DNA from: Bifidobacterium breve
Lineage (GTDB): Bacteria > Actinomycetota > Thermoleophilia > Solirubrobacterales > Solirubrobacteraceae
Length of the DNA stretch: 64,000 bases
Direction: 5' to 3'
NCBI GenBank assembly: GCA_945878865.1
Contig: CAMCUD010000001.1
Location: 186,001 to 250,000, forward strand
Of the stretch, positions 41,543 to 50,082 are shown piece by piece (the stretch's first letter is position 1; the number at the start of each line of letters is the position of its first letter). The notes under the pieces were generated by a model. It saw only the letters and a program-made list of their open reading frames with translations. It searched no databases and had not been told where the DNA came from. Both the position numbers and the translations under genes were made by a program.

Positions 41543-42277
41543 TCACCCGACGCCCGCGCCCTGGAGTCCGTAGCGGACGGCGAGCACGACGCACACCGCG
41601 CCGAGCAGCCGCCGCAGCGCGGCCTCCGGCACCCGCGGCTGCAGCCGCGCGCCGACGTACCCGCCGACCAGGCCGCCGATCCCCATCGCGATCCCGAGCC
41701 CCCAGACCGGCGCGATCGACCCGTCGCCCTCGGCCCACTGGAGCCCCTGGAAGACGAGCACGTCGACGACCGACGTCACGAAGGTCACCGTCAGCGCCGC
41801 CGGCGCGACCGTCGCCATCCCGTAGCCGAGCAGCACGAGGGCCGGCCCGATGAGTGACCCGCCGCCGATCCCGTACAACCCCCCCACGAGCCCCGCCCCG
41901 AACGCGATGAACGGCACGCCGCGACCCGGAGCGGCCGGTGGCGCGCTTCCCGCCGAAGGCCCACCGCCCGCGAGCAGCCACACGCCGATCGGCGCGAGCA
42001 CCGCGGCGACCACGAGCAGGAACGTCGTCGGGCCGGAGAACACCTCGACGCGCAGCACGGCGCCAATCGCCACCCCGGGAACCGTTCCGGCGAGCAGCAT
42101 CTTCGTGAGCACCGCATCCGGGCGCCGGTCACGCGCGAACCGCAGGATCGCGCCCGGCGTGGCGACGACGTTGTAGAGCAGGTTCGTCGGGGTCAACGCC
42201 GGGTTGGCGACGTGCAGCACGCTCACCTGGACGGGCAGCAGCAGCACCGCGCCGGACACGCCGGCGGGCGTGGTCAC
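41543..42277 (-). CDS. Sulfite exporter TauE/SafE family protein
   Basis: This 244-residue protein has about eight hydrophobic helices in two repeats, including PAGVSGAVLLLPVQVSVLHVANPALTPTNLLYNVVATPGAILRF and FGAGLVGGLYGIGGGSLIGPALVLLGYG, both typical TauE signatures. It could export sulfite or related anions released by desulfonation. It is the last gene of the leftward organosulfur run, 75 bp after the FMN reductase gene. Confidence 0.9.
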   Translation of the reverse strand: MTTPAGVSGAVLLLPVQVSVLHVANPALTPTNLLYNVVATPGAILRFARDRRPDAVLTKMLLAGTVPGVAIGAVLRVEVFSGPTTFLLVVAAVLAPIGVWLLAGGGPSAGSAPPAAPGRGVPFIAFGAGLVGGLYGIGGGSLIGPALVLLGYGMATVAPAALTVTFVTSVVDVLVFQGLQWAEGDGSIAPVWGLGIAMGIGGLVGGYVGARLQPRVPEAALRRLLGAVCVVLAVRYGLQGAGVG

Positions 42278-42352
42278 CAGCGAGATGGCGAAGGCGATCA
42301 GGCCGGCGGCCAGCCAGGAATCAGGACCGAGATGCAGCAGAGCCGCGACAGG

Positions 42353-42853
42353 CTACGCCGCGGTCGCCCGCGCGGGCCGGCGCGTCGCCTCGGCAACCCA
42401 GCCTGCGATCGCCCCGGGGATGTCGTCGGCGACGGCGTCGAGCACGAGCGAGGGCAGCGACGGGTCAGCGCCCAGCTCGTCGAGGTAGCGCGCGAGGCGC
42501 CGCTCGGCCGTCCACCCGCGATCGCCGTCGGCGGCATGGACCACGATCGCCGCGGGCACGCCGCCCAGCGAGCCGAGCCGGAAGCCGCCGAGGAACTCCA
42601 GGAGCCCCGTCGCCGCCCACCCGTCGCGTTCGGGTGTTGCGACGATGACCGCGCGCGCGTGCAGGACCGCGCGGCGTAGATCGCGGTCGCGCGCACTGAC
42701 GTTCGCCAGGTCGATCTCGACGACCGTGGGCTGCTCCTCGAGCGTCCGGGCGAGCGCCGCCGCGGCGCGCCGGGCGACGTGCGCGGTGCGCGAGCCGATC
42801 TGCGGATCGCCGCTCAGCGCGACGACGGTGGGCCAGGGAGTCGGATCGGTCAT
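42353..42853 (-). CDS. NADPH-dependent FMN reductase (SsuE-like)
   Basis: This 166-residue flavodoxin-fold protein has VVALSGDPQIGSRTAHVARRAAAALARTL, an FMN phosphate-binding loop variant, AVIVATPERDGWAATGLLEFLGGF, and a short C-terminal helix. Compared with the gene at 36586, the loop motif is weaker (GDPQIGSRT versus GNPRPGSRT), and VIVATPERDG replaces the usual SPxYxGxxxG. It is probably the partner reductase for the SsuD-like enzyme 14 bp upstream. Confidence 0.8.
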   Translation of the reverse strand: MTDPTPWPTVVALSGDPQIGSRTAHVARRAAAALARTLEEQPTVVEIDLANVSARDRDLRRAVLHARAVIVATPERDGWAATGLLEFLGGFRLGSLGGVPAAIVVHAADGDRGWTAERRLARYLDELGADPSLPSLVLDAVADDIPGAIAGWVAEATRRPARATAA

Positions 42854-42867
42854 GACGGTCCTTGCGG

Positions 42868-44034
42868 TCAGGAGGCTGCGGTGGGGGTCGGGGCGAACGG
42901 CACGGCGGTGGTGGCGTCTTCGTCGGCGGCCAGGGCATACGGCGGCTGCCACAGCCCCCGCGCGCGAAGGATCGGCAGGACGCCCTCGCCGAACCAGTAG
43001 GCCTCCTCGAGATGTGGGTGCCCGGACAGGACGAACTCGTCGATGCCCAAACCGTGGTACTCGGCGATGCGGTCGGCGATCTCCTCGTGCGAGCCGACGA
43101 GCGCCGTCCCGGCCCCGCCGCGGACGAGGCCGACGCCTGCCCAGAGGTTCGGGTAGATCTCCAGCTCGTCCGTGCTGCCGCCGTGCAGGGCCAGCATCCG
43201 CTTCTGCCCGACAGACTCGCTGCGCGCCAGGCCGGCCTGCACGTCGGCGACGACCTGCGGGTCGAGGCGGGAGACGAGCCGACGAGCCTCCGCCCACGCG
43301 GCCTCGGAGGTGTCGCGCGCGATGACGTGCAGGCGGATGCCGAACCGCAGCGTGCGGCCCTCGGCGGCGGCGAGGCGACGGACCCAGGAGAGCTTCTCGG
43401 CGACCTGCGCGGGCGGCTCGCCCCACGTCAGGTACGTGTCGACGTGCCGGGCGGCGACCCCACCCGCCGCCGGCGACGATCCACCGAAGTAGATCGGCGG
43501 CGGCGGGTCGGGGAGCCGCGCGAGGGTCGCGCCCTCCACCCGGAGGTGCTCGCCCGCGAAGTCGATGGTGCGCCCGGCCCACAGACCGCGGACGATCTCC
43601 AGAAACTCGTCGGCGCGCGCGTAGCGCTCGTCCTTGGAGAGGAAGTCGCCGTACGCGCGCTGCTCGTGCGGCTCGCCGCCGACGACGACGTTGAGCAGCA
43701 GGCGCCCGCCCGAGTGGCGCTGATACGTCGCGGCCTGCTGCGCGGCGAGCGTGGGCGAGATGTCGCCAGGCCGGAACGCGACGAGGAACTTCAGCCGCTC
43801 GGTGGACTCGACGAGCATCGCGGTCGTCAGCCACGCGTCCTCGCACCACGCGCCCGTGGGGGTCAGCGCGGCCTCGAAGCCGAGCTGCTCGGCGCTGCGG
43901 GCGATCTGCCCGAGGTACTCGAGGGTCGCGGGCCGGACGCTGCCGATGCTCCCAGCGCGCAGGCCGTGGCCGCCGCCGACGAGGTCGCGGCTGTCGCCGT
44001 AGGTGGGCAGGAACCAGTGGAAGCGCAGGGACAT
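42868..44034 (-). CDS. LLM-class flavin-dependent monooxygenase, SsuD alkanesulfonate type
   Basis: This 388-residue TIM-barrel protein begins FHWFLPTYGDSRDLVGGGHG and has ATLEYLGQIARSAEQLGFEAALTPTG, FLVAFRPGDISPTLAAQQAATYQRHSGGRLLLNVVVGG and PPPIYFGGSSPAAG. These are alkanesulfonate monooxygenase features. It uses FMNH2 and O2 to release sulfite from alkanesulfonates. It overlaps none of its neighbours but is spaced by 1 bp from the SfnB-like stop, showing operon organisation. Confidence 0.9.
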   Translation of the reverse strand: MSLRFHWFLPTYGDSRDLVGGGHGLRAGSIGSVRPATLEYLGQIARSAEQLGFEAALTPTGAWCEDAWLTTAMLVESTERLKFLVAFRPGDISPTLAAQQAATYQRHSGGRLLLNVVVGGEPHEQRAYGDFLSKDERYARADEFLEIVRGLWAGRTIDFAGEHLRVEGATLARLPDPPPPIYFGGSSPAAGGVAARHVDTYLTWGEPPAQVAEKLSWVRRLAAAEGRTLRFGIRLHVIARDTSEAAWAEARRLVSRLDPQVVADVQAGLARSESVGQKRMLALHGGSTDELEIYPNLWAGVGLVRGGAGTALVGSHEEIADRIAEYHGLGIDEFVLSGHPHLEEAYWFGEGVLPILRARGLWQPPYALAADEDATTAVPFAPTPTAAS

Positions 44035-44035
44035 G

Positions 44036-45241
44036 TCAGAGGACTCCGTGCCGCGGCGGCGGCGTGCCGTTGAGGGTGTGGCGCCCGAGGTGCTGGACCT
44101 TCCAGCGGACCGGGTCGTGCAGCGTGTGGGTGCGCGCGTTGCGCCAGTGGCGGTGGAGGTTCAGCTCGTCGAGCGAGGCGCGGGTGCCCGCGACCTCGAA
44201 CAGCGCGCTCGAGATCTCGTTGGCCGCGCGGTCGGCGGCGACCTTGGCCGTGGCGACGGCCAGCGACGCGTCGGCGGCCGACGCCTCGGTCGGAGGATCG
44301 CCCGCCTCGTCGACGGCGCGCGCCGCGGCGCCCAGCAGCGCCTCGGCCGCGCGCAGCGTCACGGTCAGCTCGCCGAACCGCTGGATCGTCAACGGGTCGT
44401 CGGCGGCCTGGTCGACGCCCGCCTCGAACCACGGCCGGCTCTTCTCGCGCACGAACGCGACGGCCTCGGCAAGCGCGCCGGCCGCGATGCCCGCGTCGAT
44501 GGCGGCGTGCAGGAGCTGTGCGCGGGCGCCGTAGACCTGCGGGCGGTCGTACGTCTGGTGCTGGGCAACGAGCAACCCCTCGTCGACGGGGACGCGGTCG
44601 AACCGCACCGTCCCGCTCGCGGTCGTCCGCTGCCCCATGCCGTTCCAGTCGTCGACGATGTCGACCCCGGGCGCGTCCGCCCGCACGTAGGCGACCTGGA
44701 GCAATCCGGCCTCGTCGAGCGCCTGCACCGCGAGCCAGTCGGCGAACAGCGAGCCGGTGGCGTAGTACTTCGTCCCGTCCAGCGCGAACCCGCCTCCCGG
44801 GCGGCGCACCACGCGCGTCTGCAGGTCGCGGATCGTCTTCGTCCCGCGCTCGGTCTGCGCGTTGGCGATCTGCGCGCCGCGCAGCACCTCGCCGAACAGG
44901 AGCTCCTGCTGCGCCGCCGTGCCGTTCAGCCGCAGCCCCTCGAGGTAGACGAAGTGCGACTGCGGGATCTGGGCGATGTTCGGGTCGGCCGCGGCGAGCA
45001 GGCGGATGACCTCGGCGAGGGTCACCGCCGAGACCTCCGCCCCGCCGTACGCCCGGGGCACGGTGATCGCGAGCAGCCCGGCGCGGCGGATCTCCGCGAG
45101 CTCGTCGAACGGGAGCCGCCGCTCGGCGTCGCGGCTCGCCGCGCCCCCGGCGAGCCGCGACGCGAGCTCCGTTGCGACGTCGATCGCCTCCGCGTCAGAG
45201 GCGATCACGTGCGCCACAGGTGTCGTGAGGTCGACGGTCAT
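44036..45241 (-). CDS. Acyl-CoA dehydrogenase-like flavoprotein, SfnB/DszC type
   Basis: This 401-residue protein has an N-terminal helical domain (LPFDELAEIRRAGLLAITVPRAYGGAEVS), the FMN-binding middle (AQIANAQTERGTKT, GTKYYATGSLFADWLAV) and a C-terminal helical bundle ending HRHWRNARTHTLHDPVRWK...GTPPPRHGVL, the ending typical of SfnB and DszC monooxygenases rather than catabolic acyl-CoA dehydrogenases. It probably oxidises sulfur compounds with reduced flavin. Its ATG shares one base with the preceding stop (TGATG). Confidence 0.9.
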   Translation of the reverse strand: MTVDLTTPVAHVIASDAEAIDVATELASRLAGGAASRDAERRLPFDELAEIRRAGLLAITVPRAYGGAEVSAVTLAEVIRLLAAADPNIAQIPQSHFVYLEGLRLNGTAAQQELLFGEVLRGAQIANAQTERGTKTIRDLQTRVVRRPGGGFALDGTKYYATGSLFADWLAVQALDEAGLLQVAYVRADAPGVDIVDDWNGMGQRTTASGTVRFDRVPVDEGLLVAQHQTYDRPQVYGARAQLLHAAIDAGIAAGALAEAVAFVREKSRPWFEAGVDQAADDPLTIQRFGELTVTLRAAEALLGAAARAVDEAGDPPTEASAADASLAVATAKVAADRAANEISSALFEVAGTRASLDELNLHRHWRNARTHTLHDPVRWKVQHLGRHTLNGTPPPRHGVL

Positions 45242-46614
45242 CAGGCCGTGCCCACCGGCTCACCCGCGAACGCCCCGCGGTACCGCGCGGCCGGGTGGCG
45301 CTCGCTCAGGCGATCCGCCCCGAAGAGCTTGCGCCGCAGGGTCCCCTCGGCGTAGCCGTCGGCGGCCAGGCCGCGCTGGCGCAGCACCGGCAGCACGTGC
45401 GCGATGAACTCGTCGTACGAGCCCGGGATCGTCGCGTTGATGACGTTCACGCCGTCCACCCCCGCGGCCTGCCACGCCGCGAGCTCGTCGGCGATCTGCT
45501 CGGGCGTGCCGACGATCCGGCTGCGCCCGGCGAGGAACCGCGAGATGTCGCGCACCGTCGGCGTGCGCCCGCCGTTGGCCTCCTTCAGCCACAGCACGAT
45601 GCTGCGCACGCCATCGGTCGCGTCGGCGTCGATCGGGTCGTCGGCGTCGTACTCGCCGAGGTCGACGCCGATGCCGCCGCCGAGGTGGGCGATCATCCCG
45701 TGCACGTCGATCTTCTCGTCGAGCTCGGCCTCCTTGCGGCGGGCCTCCTCCTCGGTCGACCCGACGACGAACGACAGGCCCTGGAAGAACTTCAGGTCGT
45801 CGCGTCGCCGGCCGTGCTCGACGGCGAGCCGGCGCGTGTCGTCGATGAGCGCCCGGGCGCTGTCGGGATCCGGGCTGATGATGAACTGCGCCTCCGCGTT
45901 GCGCGCGGCGAAGTCCCGGCCCACCGGCGACGAGCCGGCCTGGAAGAGCAGCGGGGTGCGCTGCGGCGACGGTGAGACGAGGAACGGCCCCTCCACCGCG
46001 TAGCGCTCGCTGACGTGGTGGATCTTGTGGATCTTCGACGGGTCCGCGTACACGCCCGACGTCCGGTCGCGCAGCAGCGCGCCTTCGTCCCACGAGCCCT
46101 CCCACAGCTTGTAGAGGACGTCGAGATACTCGTCGGCCCACGCGTAGCGGTCGTCGTGCGCGGTGAGGTCCTGGCCGAAGTTCGCCGCCCCGTTGGGCAG
46201 CGCGCCGGTGACGATGTTCCACGCGATCCGTCCCTTCGACGCGTGGTCGAGCGTCGCGACGCGCCGCGCGAAGTTGAACGGCGGCTCCTGGATCGGCGCG
46301 GCGGTGAAGGCCAGGCCGAGGTGCTCCGTGTGGGACGCCAGCGCGCTGAGGATGACGAGCGGGTCGTTGCTCGGGATCTGCAATCCGAGCTCGGCGTGGA
46401 AGTCCCAGCTCCCCCGGTAGTCGCCGTACAGCCCGACGACGTCGGCGAAGAAGATCGCGTCGAACCCTCCGGCCTCCAGGCGCTTGGCCAGATCGACCCA
46501 GAGGTCGAGATCGTCGAAGCGGATCTGGTCGCCCGCGGGATCGCGCCAGAGGCCGTGGGTGATGTGCGAGGCCGTGTTCATGACGAACGCGACGAAGTGC
46601 AGGGGCTTGCTCAT
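45241..46614 (-). CDS. LLM-class flavin-dependent monooxygenase, NtaA/SnaA/DszA type
   Basis: This 457-residue protein has KPLHFVAFVMNTASHITHGLWR at the start, then FDAIFFADVVGLYGDYRG, HASKGRIAWNIVTGALPNGAANFG, HDDRYAWADEYLDVLYKLWEGSWD and SPQRTPLLFQAGSSPVGRDFAARNAEA, all diagnostic of the NtaA/SnaA/SoxA(DszA) group. It would cleave C-S or C-N bonds in organosulfur or similar compounds with FMNH2. Its 4-bp overlap with the ABC ATPase gene shows co-translation. Confidence 0.93.
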   Translation of the reverse strand: MSKPLHFVAFVMNTASHITHGLWRDPAGDQIRFDDLDLWVDLAKRLEAGGFDAIFFADVVGLYGDYRGSWDFHAELGLQIPSNDPLVILSALASHTEHLGLAFTAAPIQEPPFNFARRVATLDHASKGRIAWNIVTGALPNGAANFGQDLTAHDDRYAWADEYLDVLYKLWEGSWDEGALLRDRTSGVYADPSKIHKIHHVSERYAVEGPFLVSPSPQRTPLLFQAGSSPVGRDFAARNAEAQFIISPDPDSARALIDDTRRLAVEHGRRRDDLKFFQGLSFVVGSTEEEARRKEAELDEKIDVHGMIAHLGGGIGVDLGEYDADDPIDADATDGVRSIVLWLKEANGGRTPTVRDISRFLAGRSRIVGTPEQIADELAAWQAAGVDGVNVINATIPGSYDEFIAHVLPVLRQRGLAADGYAEGTLRRKLFGADRLSERHPAARYRGAFAGEPVGTA

Positions 46615-48287
46615 GCGGAGACCTCGACGGTGTCGGAGGAGGAGGGAGTGGGAGATGGCTCGGGCATCGCCGGGCGCTCGCCCCGCGGTTCGAGCGTGGG
46701 CAGTGCGGCGAGCAGCGCGCGCGTGTACGGCTGCTTGGGCGCGAAGAAGACCTCGTCCGCGGTGCCGGTCTCGACGACCTTGCCCTCGTTGAGGACGAGC
46801 ACCCGGTCGCTCATGTGGTGGATGACCCCGAGGTCGTGGCTGATGAACAGGTAGCTCAGCCCGAGCTGCTCCTGCAGGTCGGTGAGCAGGTCGAGCACCT
46901 GCGCCTGGATCGACACGTCCAGCGCGGAGACCGGCTCGTCGCAGACGATCACGGACGGTTCGGGCGCCAGAGCCCGGGCGATCGCCACCCGCTGCCGCTG
47001 CCCACCGGACAGCTGCAGCGGGCGGCGCGCCCGGTGCTCGTCCTCGAGTCCCACGAGGTCGAGCAGCTCCGCGACCCGCTTCCGCGGGTCGCGCGCGTCT
47101 GACGGCAAGGCATCGGCGAGGATCCGCTCCACGCTCCAGCGCGGGTCGAACGAGCTGAGCGGGTCCTGGTAGATCACGCTGATCTCACGGCGGCGCCCGC
47201 GTCGGCGCTTCTCCGGCAGCTCGCTCCACGGCTCGCCGTTGAGGAGCACGCGGCCGCCGTCGGCCTCGGTGAGCGCGAGCGCGAGCCGCGCGGTGGTCGT
47301 CTTGCCCGAGCCCGACTCGCCCACGACGCCGAGCGTCTCGCCCGCAGAGAGGGTGAAGGAGACGTCGTCGACGACGGTGCGGTCCCGGCCGTCGGGCCCG
47401 CGGAACCGCTTGACGAGCCCCTCCGCGGCGAGCACCGGCGCGTCGGCCGGCCGCGCGGGCCGTGCCGGAACGGTGGTCACGTGCGGCGTGCCCGGCGACA
47501 AGCGCGTGCCCTTCGAGTGCGTCGACGGAATCGCGTCGAGCAGCGCCTGCGTGTACTCGTGCTGCGGGTCGGCGAGCACCTCACGGGCGTCCCCCCGCTC
47601 GACGATCTCGCCGTGCCGCATGACCGCGACCTCGTCGGCCATCCGCGCCACCACGGCGAGGTCGTGGCTGATGAGGATGAGGGCGCTGCCCTCGTCGCGG
47701 ATGCGCTCGAGCAGGTGCAGGATGCGCGCCTGGACGGTGACGTCGAGCGCCGTCGTCGGCTCGTCGGCGATGACGAGCTTCGGGTCCAGCGCGATGGCCG
47801 AGGCGATGAGCGCGCGCTGGCGCTGGCCGCCGGACAGCTCATGCGGGAGCTGGCGGACACGCAGCAGCGGCTCGGGGATCCCGACCTCGTCGAGGAGGTG
47901 CAGCACCCGCCGGCGCCGCTCGTCGCGGGTGCCGTAGTCGTGCAGGCGCAGCGCTTCGTCGATCTCCCTGCCGATCGGCCGCAGCTGGTCGAGCGACACG
48001 AGCGCGTCCTGCAGGACGAACCCGATGTCGCGCCCGCGGACGTCGCGCCACTGCCGGTCGCCGAGGCCGCGCAGGTCGCGTCCGTCGAACTCCAGCGTGT
48101 CAGCGGTGACCTGCGAGGTCCCGCCGGTCAGCCCGACGAGGGTGCGCGCGGTGACGCTCTTGCCCGAGCCGGATTCCCCGACGATCGCCAGGCAGCGCCC
48201 CGCCTCCAGCGAGAACGACACGCCCTTGACCACCTGCCTGTCGCCGAACCCGACCTGCAGGTTCTCGACGCGCAGCAGCTCCGTCAT
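46611..48287 (-). CDS. Dual ATPase of oligopeptide-type ABC importer (DppD-DppF fusion type)
   Basis: From ATG 48287 this is 558 residues with two complete ATPase modules: Walker A GESGSGKS at residues 37-44 and GESGSGKT at 323-330, signatures LSGGQRQRALIASAI and LSGGQRQRVAIARAL, and DEPTTALD/DEPVSALD Walker B elements. Both have the C-terminal HEYTQALLDAIP or QPYTRALLAALP region of peptide/nickel importers. It energises the two permeases encoded upstream. Confidence 0.93.
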   Translation of the reverse strand: MTELLRVENLQVGFGDRQVVKGVSFSLEAGRCLAIVGESGSGKSVTARTLVGLTGGTSQVTADTLEFDGRDLRGLGDRQWRDVRGRDIGFVLQDALVSLDQLRPIGREIDEALRLHDYGTRDERRRRVLHLLDEVGIPEPLLRVRQLPHELSGGQRQRALIASAIALDPKLVIADEPTTALDVTVQARILHLLERIRDEGSALILISHDLAVVARMADEVAVMRHGEIVERGDAREVLADPQHEYTQALLDAIPSTHSKGTRLSPGTPHVTTVPARPARPADAPVLAAEGLVKRFRGPDGRDRTVVDDVSFTLSAGETLGVVGESGSGKTTTARLALALTEADGGRVLLNGEPWSELPEKRRRGRRREISVIYQDPLSSFDPRWSVERILADALPSDARDPRKRVAELLDLVGLEDEHRARRPLQLSGGQRQRVAIARALAPEPSVIVCDEPVSALDVSIQAQVLDLLTDLQEQLGLSYLFISHDLGVIHHMSDRVLVLNEGKVVETGTADEVFFAPKQPYTRALLAALPTLEPRGERPAMPEPSPTPSSSDTVEVSA

Positions 48288-49156
48288 CGCTGCCCCCCTT
48301 CGAGGCGTTGCTGGATCCAGCGCCCGATCGCGGTGAGCGCGAGGGCGAACCACACGATCGCCAGGCCGGGCATGACCTCCAGCCACCAGGCCTGGGTGAT
48401 GTAGGTGCGCCCGGCGTCGAGCTGCGCGCCCCACTCCGGGGACGGCGGTGCGACGCCGAGGCCGAGGAACGCCAGGCCGGAGGCCCACACGATCGCCTGG
48501 CCCACGCCGAGCGTCAGCAGCACGACGAGCGGCCGCATCGCGTTCGGCAGGATGTGGCGGCGCACGATCCGCGGGTAGGAGTGCCCGAGCGCGCCGGCGG
48601 CCTCCACGTACCCGGAGTTCTTCACGGCGAGGACCTGGCCGCGGATCATCCGCGCGTAGCCGGGCGCGGTGCCGACGCCGACGGCGACGATGAGCGTCGT
48701 CGTCCCCGCCCCGAACACCGTCACGAACAGCAGCGCGAGCAGCAGCACCGGGAAGGCGAACAGCACCTCGATGAACCGGTTGATGACGCCGTCGGTGAAC
48801 TTCCCGCTCAGCCCGGCGGCGACGCCGAGCACCAGCGCGATGGTGAGGCTCAGCGCGGTCGCCGCCAGCCCGATGTACAGCGACTCCCGCGCGCCGTAGA
48901 TGACGCGGCTGAGCACGTCGCGGCCCGACTGGTCGGTGCCGAGCGGGTGCGCGAGCGTCGGCGCCTGCAGCGCGTCGCGGAGGTTGACGTCGAACGGGTC
49001 GTACGGGGCGAGCAGCGCCGGCAGCAGCGCTGAGACCACGAAGAACCCGACGATCGCGAACGCCAACGCCAGGCCCGGCCGCACGCCGCGCAGCGCGCCG
49101 GAGACGTCGACCCGCGTCGTCGCCGGCCCGACCGGCGTGATCGGCGCGGCGCTCAT
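48284..49156 (-). CDS. ABC importer permease (DppC-like)
   Basis: This 290-residue permease starts at ATG 49156 with a cytoplasmic tail, a first helix LALAFAIVGFFVVSALLPALLAPYDPF, the motif HPLGTDQSGRDVLSRVIYGARESLYIG typical of DppC/OppC, and an EAA loop VEAAGALGHSYPRIVRRHILPNAMRPL. It overlaps genes on both sides by 4 bp. It forms the translocation pore together with the DppB-like protein. Confidence 0.93.
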   Translation of the reverse strand: MSAAPITPVGPATTRVDVSGALRGVRPGLALAFAIVGFFVVSALLPALLAPYDPFDVNLRDALQAPTLAHPLGTDQSGRDVLSRVIYGARESLYIGLAATALSLTIALVLGVAAGLSGKFTDGVINRFIEVLFAFPVLLLALLFVTVFGAGTTTLIVAVGVGTAPGYARMIRGQVLAVKNSGYVEAAGALGHSYPRIVRRHILPNAMRPLVVLLTLGVGQAIVWASGLAFLGLGVAPPSPEWGAQLDAGRTYITQAWWLEVMPGLAIVWFALALTAIGRWIQQRLEGGQR

Positions 49157-50082
49157 GTCTGGATCCTCGGGTCGACGATGCGGTAGGCGAGATCGACGAG
49201 CAGGTTCGCGATGACGTAGACGAACGCCACGACCATCACGATCCCCGCGACCACCGGCACGTCCCGCGCGTTCGCCGCGGTGACGAGGATCTGGCCGATC
49301 CCCTGCCGGGCGAACACGATCTCGGCGATCACCGCGCCGCTGAACAGCGCGCCGAGCGCCCAGCCCGACAGCGTGATCGCGGGCAGCACCGCGTGGCGCA
49401 GCGCGTGCCGCCACCGCACCTCGAAGTCGCCCATACCGCGGGCGCGCGCACTCGTGATGAACGGCTCGTCGAGCACGTTCTCGAACTCGTCGCGCGTGAC
49501 CTGCCCGAGGAACCCGGCGAGCGGGATCGCCAGCGTGAGCGCCGGCAGGATGAGCCCGTAGAGGCTCGTCCCGCCCTCGACCGGGAAGATCGAGAGCTGG
49601 ATCGCGAAGACCACGAGCAGGATGACGCCGAGCCAGTAGTGCGGCAGCGCTGCGGACAGCGTCTCGAAGCCCGAGCCGAGCGTCTTGACCACCCTGCTTC
49701 GCCGGGTCGTGAACAGCGTGAGCAGCAGCGCGATCACCCACGCGGCGACGAGCGCGGCGAGCGTGAGCCACACCGTCGGCAGGATCTGCTCGCCGATGAT
49801 CTCCGTCACCGGCGCCTTCTTCTGGTAGGAGATCCCGAGGTCGCCGGTCGCCAGTCCGCCGAGGTAGTCGGCGTACTGCTGGACGAGCGGCTTGTCGAAG
49901 CCGAACTCCTCGTTGATCGGGGCGAGCTCAGCCGCGGTCCGCTTCTTGATCTGCCCGGAGTCCTGGTTGAGCAGGAGCGTCGCGCGGTCCCCGGGCAGCG
50001 CCGCCTGCACGAAGAACGTGAAGGTGGCGGCTGCCCAGAGGACGACGAGCGCCCCGAGGATCTTCAGGGCGACGGACTTCAC
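49153..50082 (-). CDS. ABC importer permease (DppB-like)
   Basis: This 309-residue protein has an N-terminal helix LKILGALVVLWAAATFTFFVQAALPGD, the GLATGDLGISYQKKAPVTEII segment, six helices in all, and the loop ITSARARGMGDFEVRWRHALRHAVLPAITLSG, typical of the DppB/OppB family. Four-base overlaps join it to the binding protein gene upstream and DppC-like gene downstream. Confidence 0.93.
   Translation of the reverse strand: MKSVALKILGALVVLWAAATFTFFVQAALPGDRATLLLNQDSGQIKKRTAAELAPINEEFGFDKPLVQQYADYLGGLATGDLGISYQKKAPVTEIIGEQILPTVWLTLAALVAAWVIALLLTLFTTRRSRVVKTLGSGFETLSAALPHYWLGVILLVVFAIQLSIFPVEGGTSLYGLILPALTLAIPLAGFLGQVTRDEFENVLDEPFITSARARGMGDFEVRWRHALRHAVLPAITLSGWALGALFSGAVIAEIVFARQGIGQILVTAANARDVPVVAGIVMVVAFVYVIANLLVDLAYRIVDPRIQT

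Noticed and set aside
46611-48488. Longer start for the dual ABC ATPase
   Set aside because: The extra 67 residues are out-of-frame shadow of the permease; homologues begin at MTELLRV-type starts.
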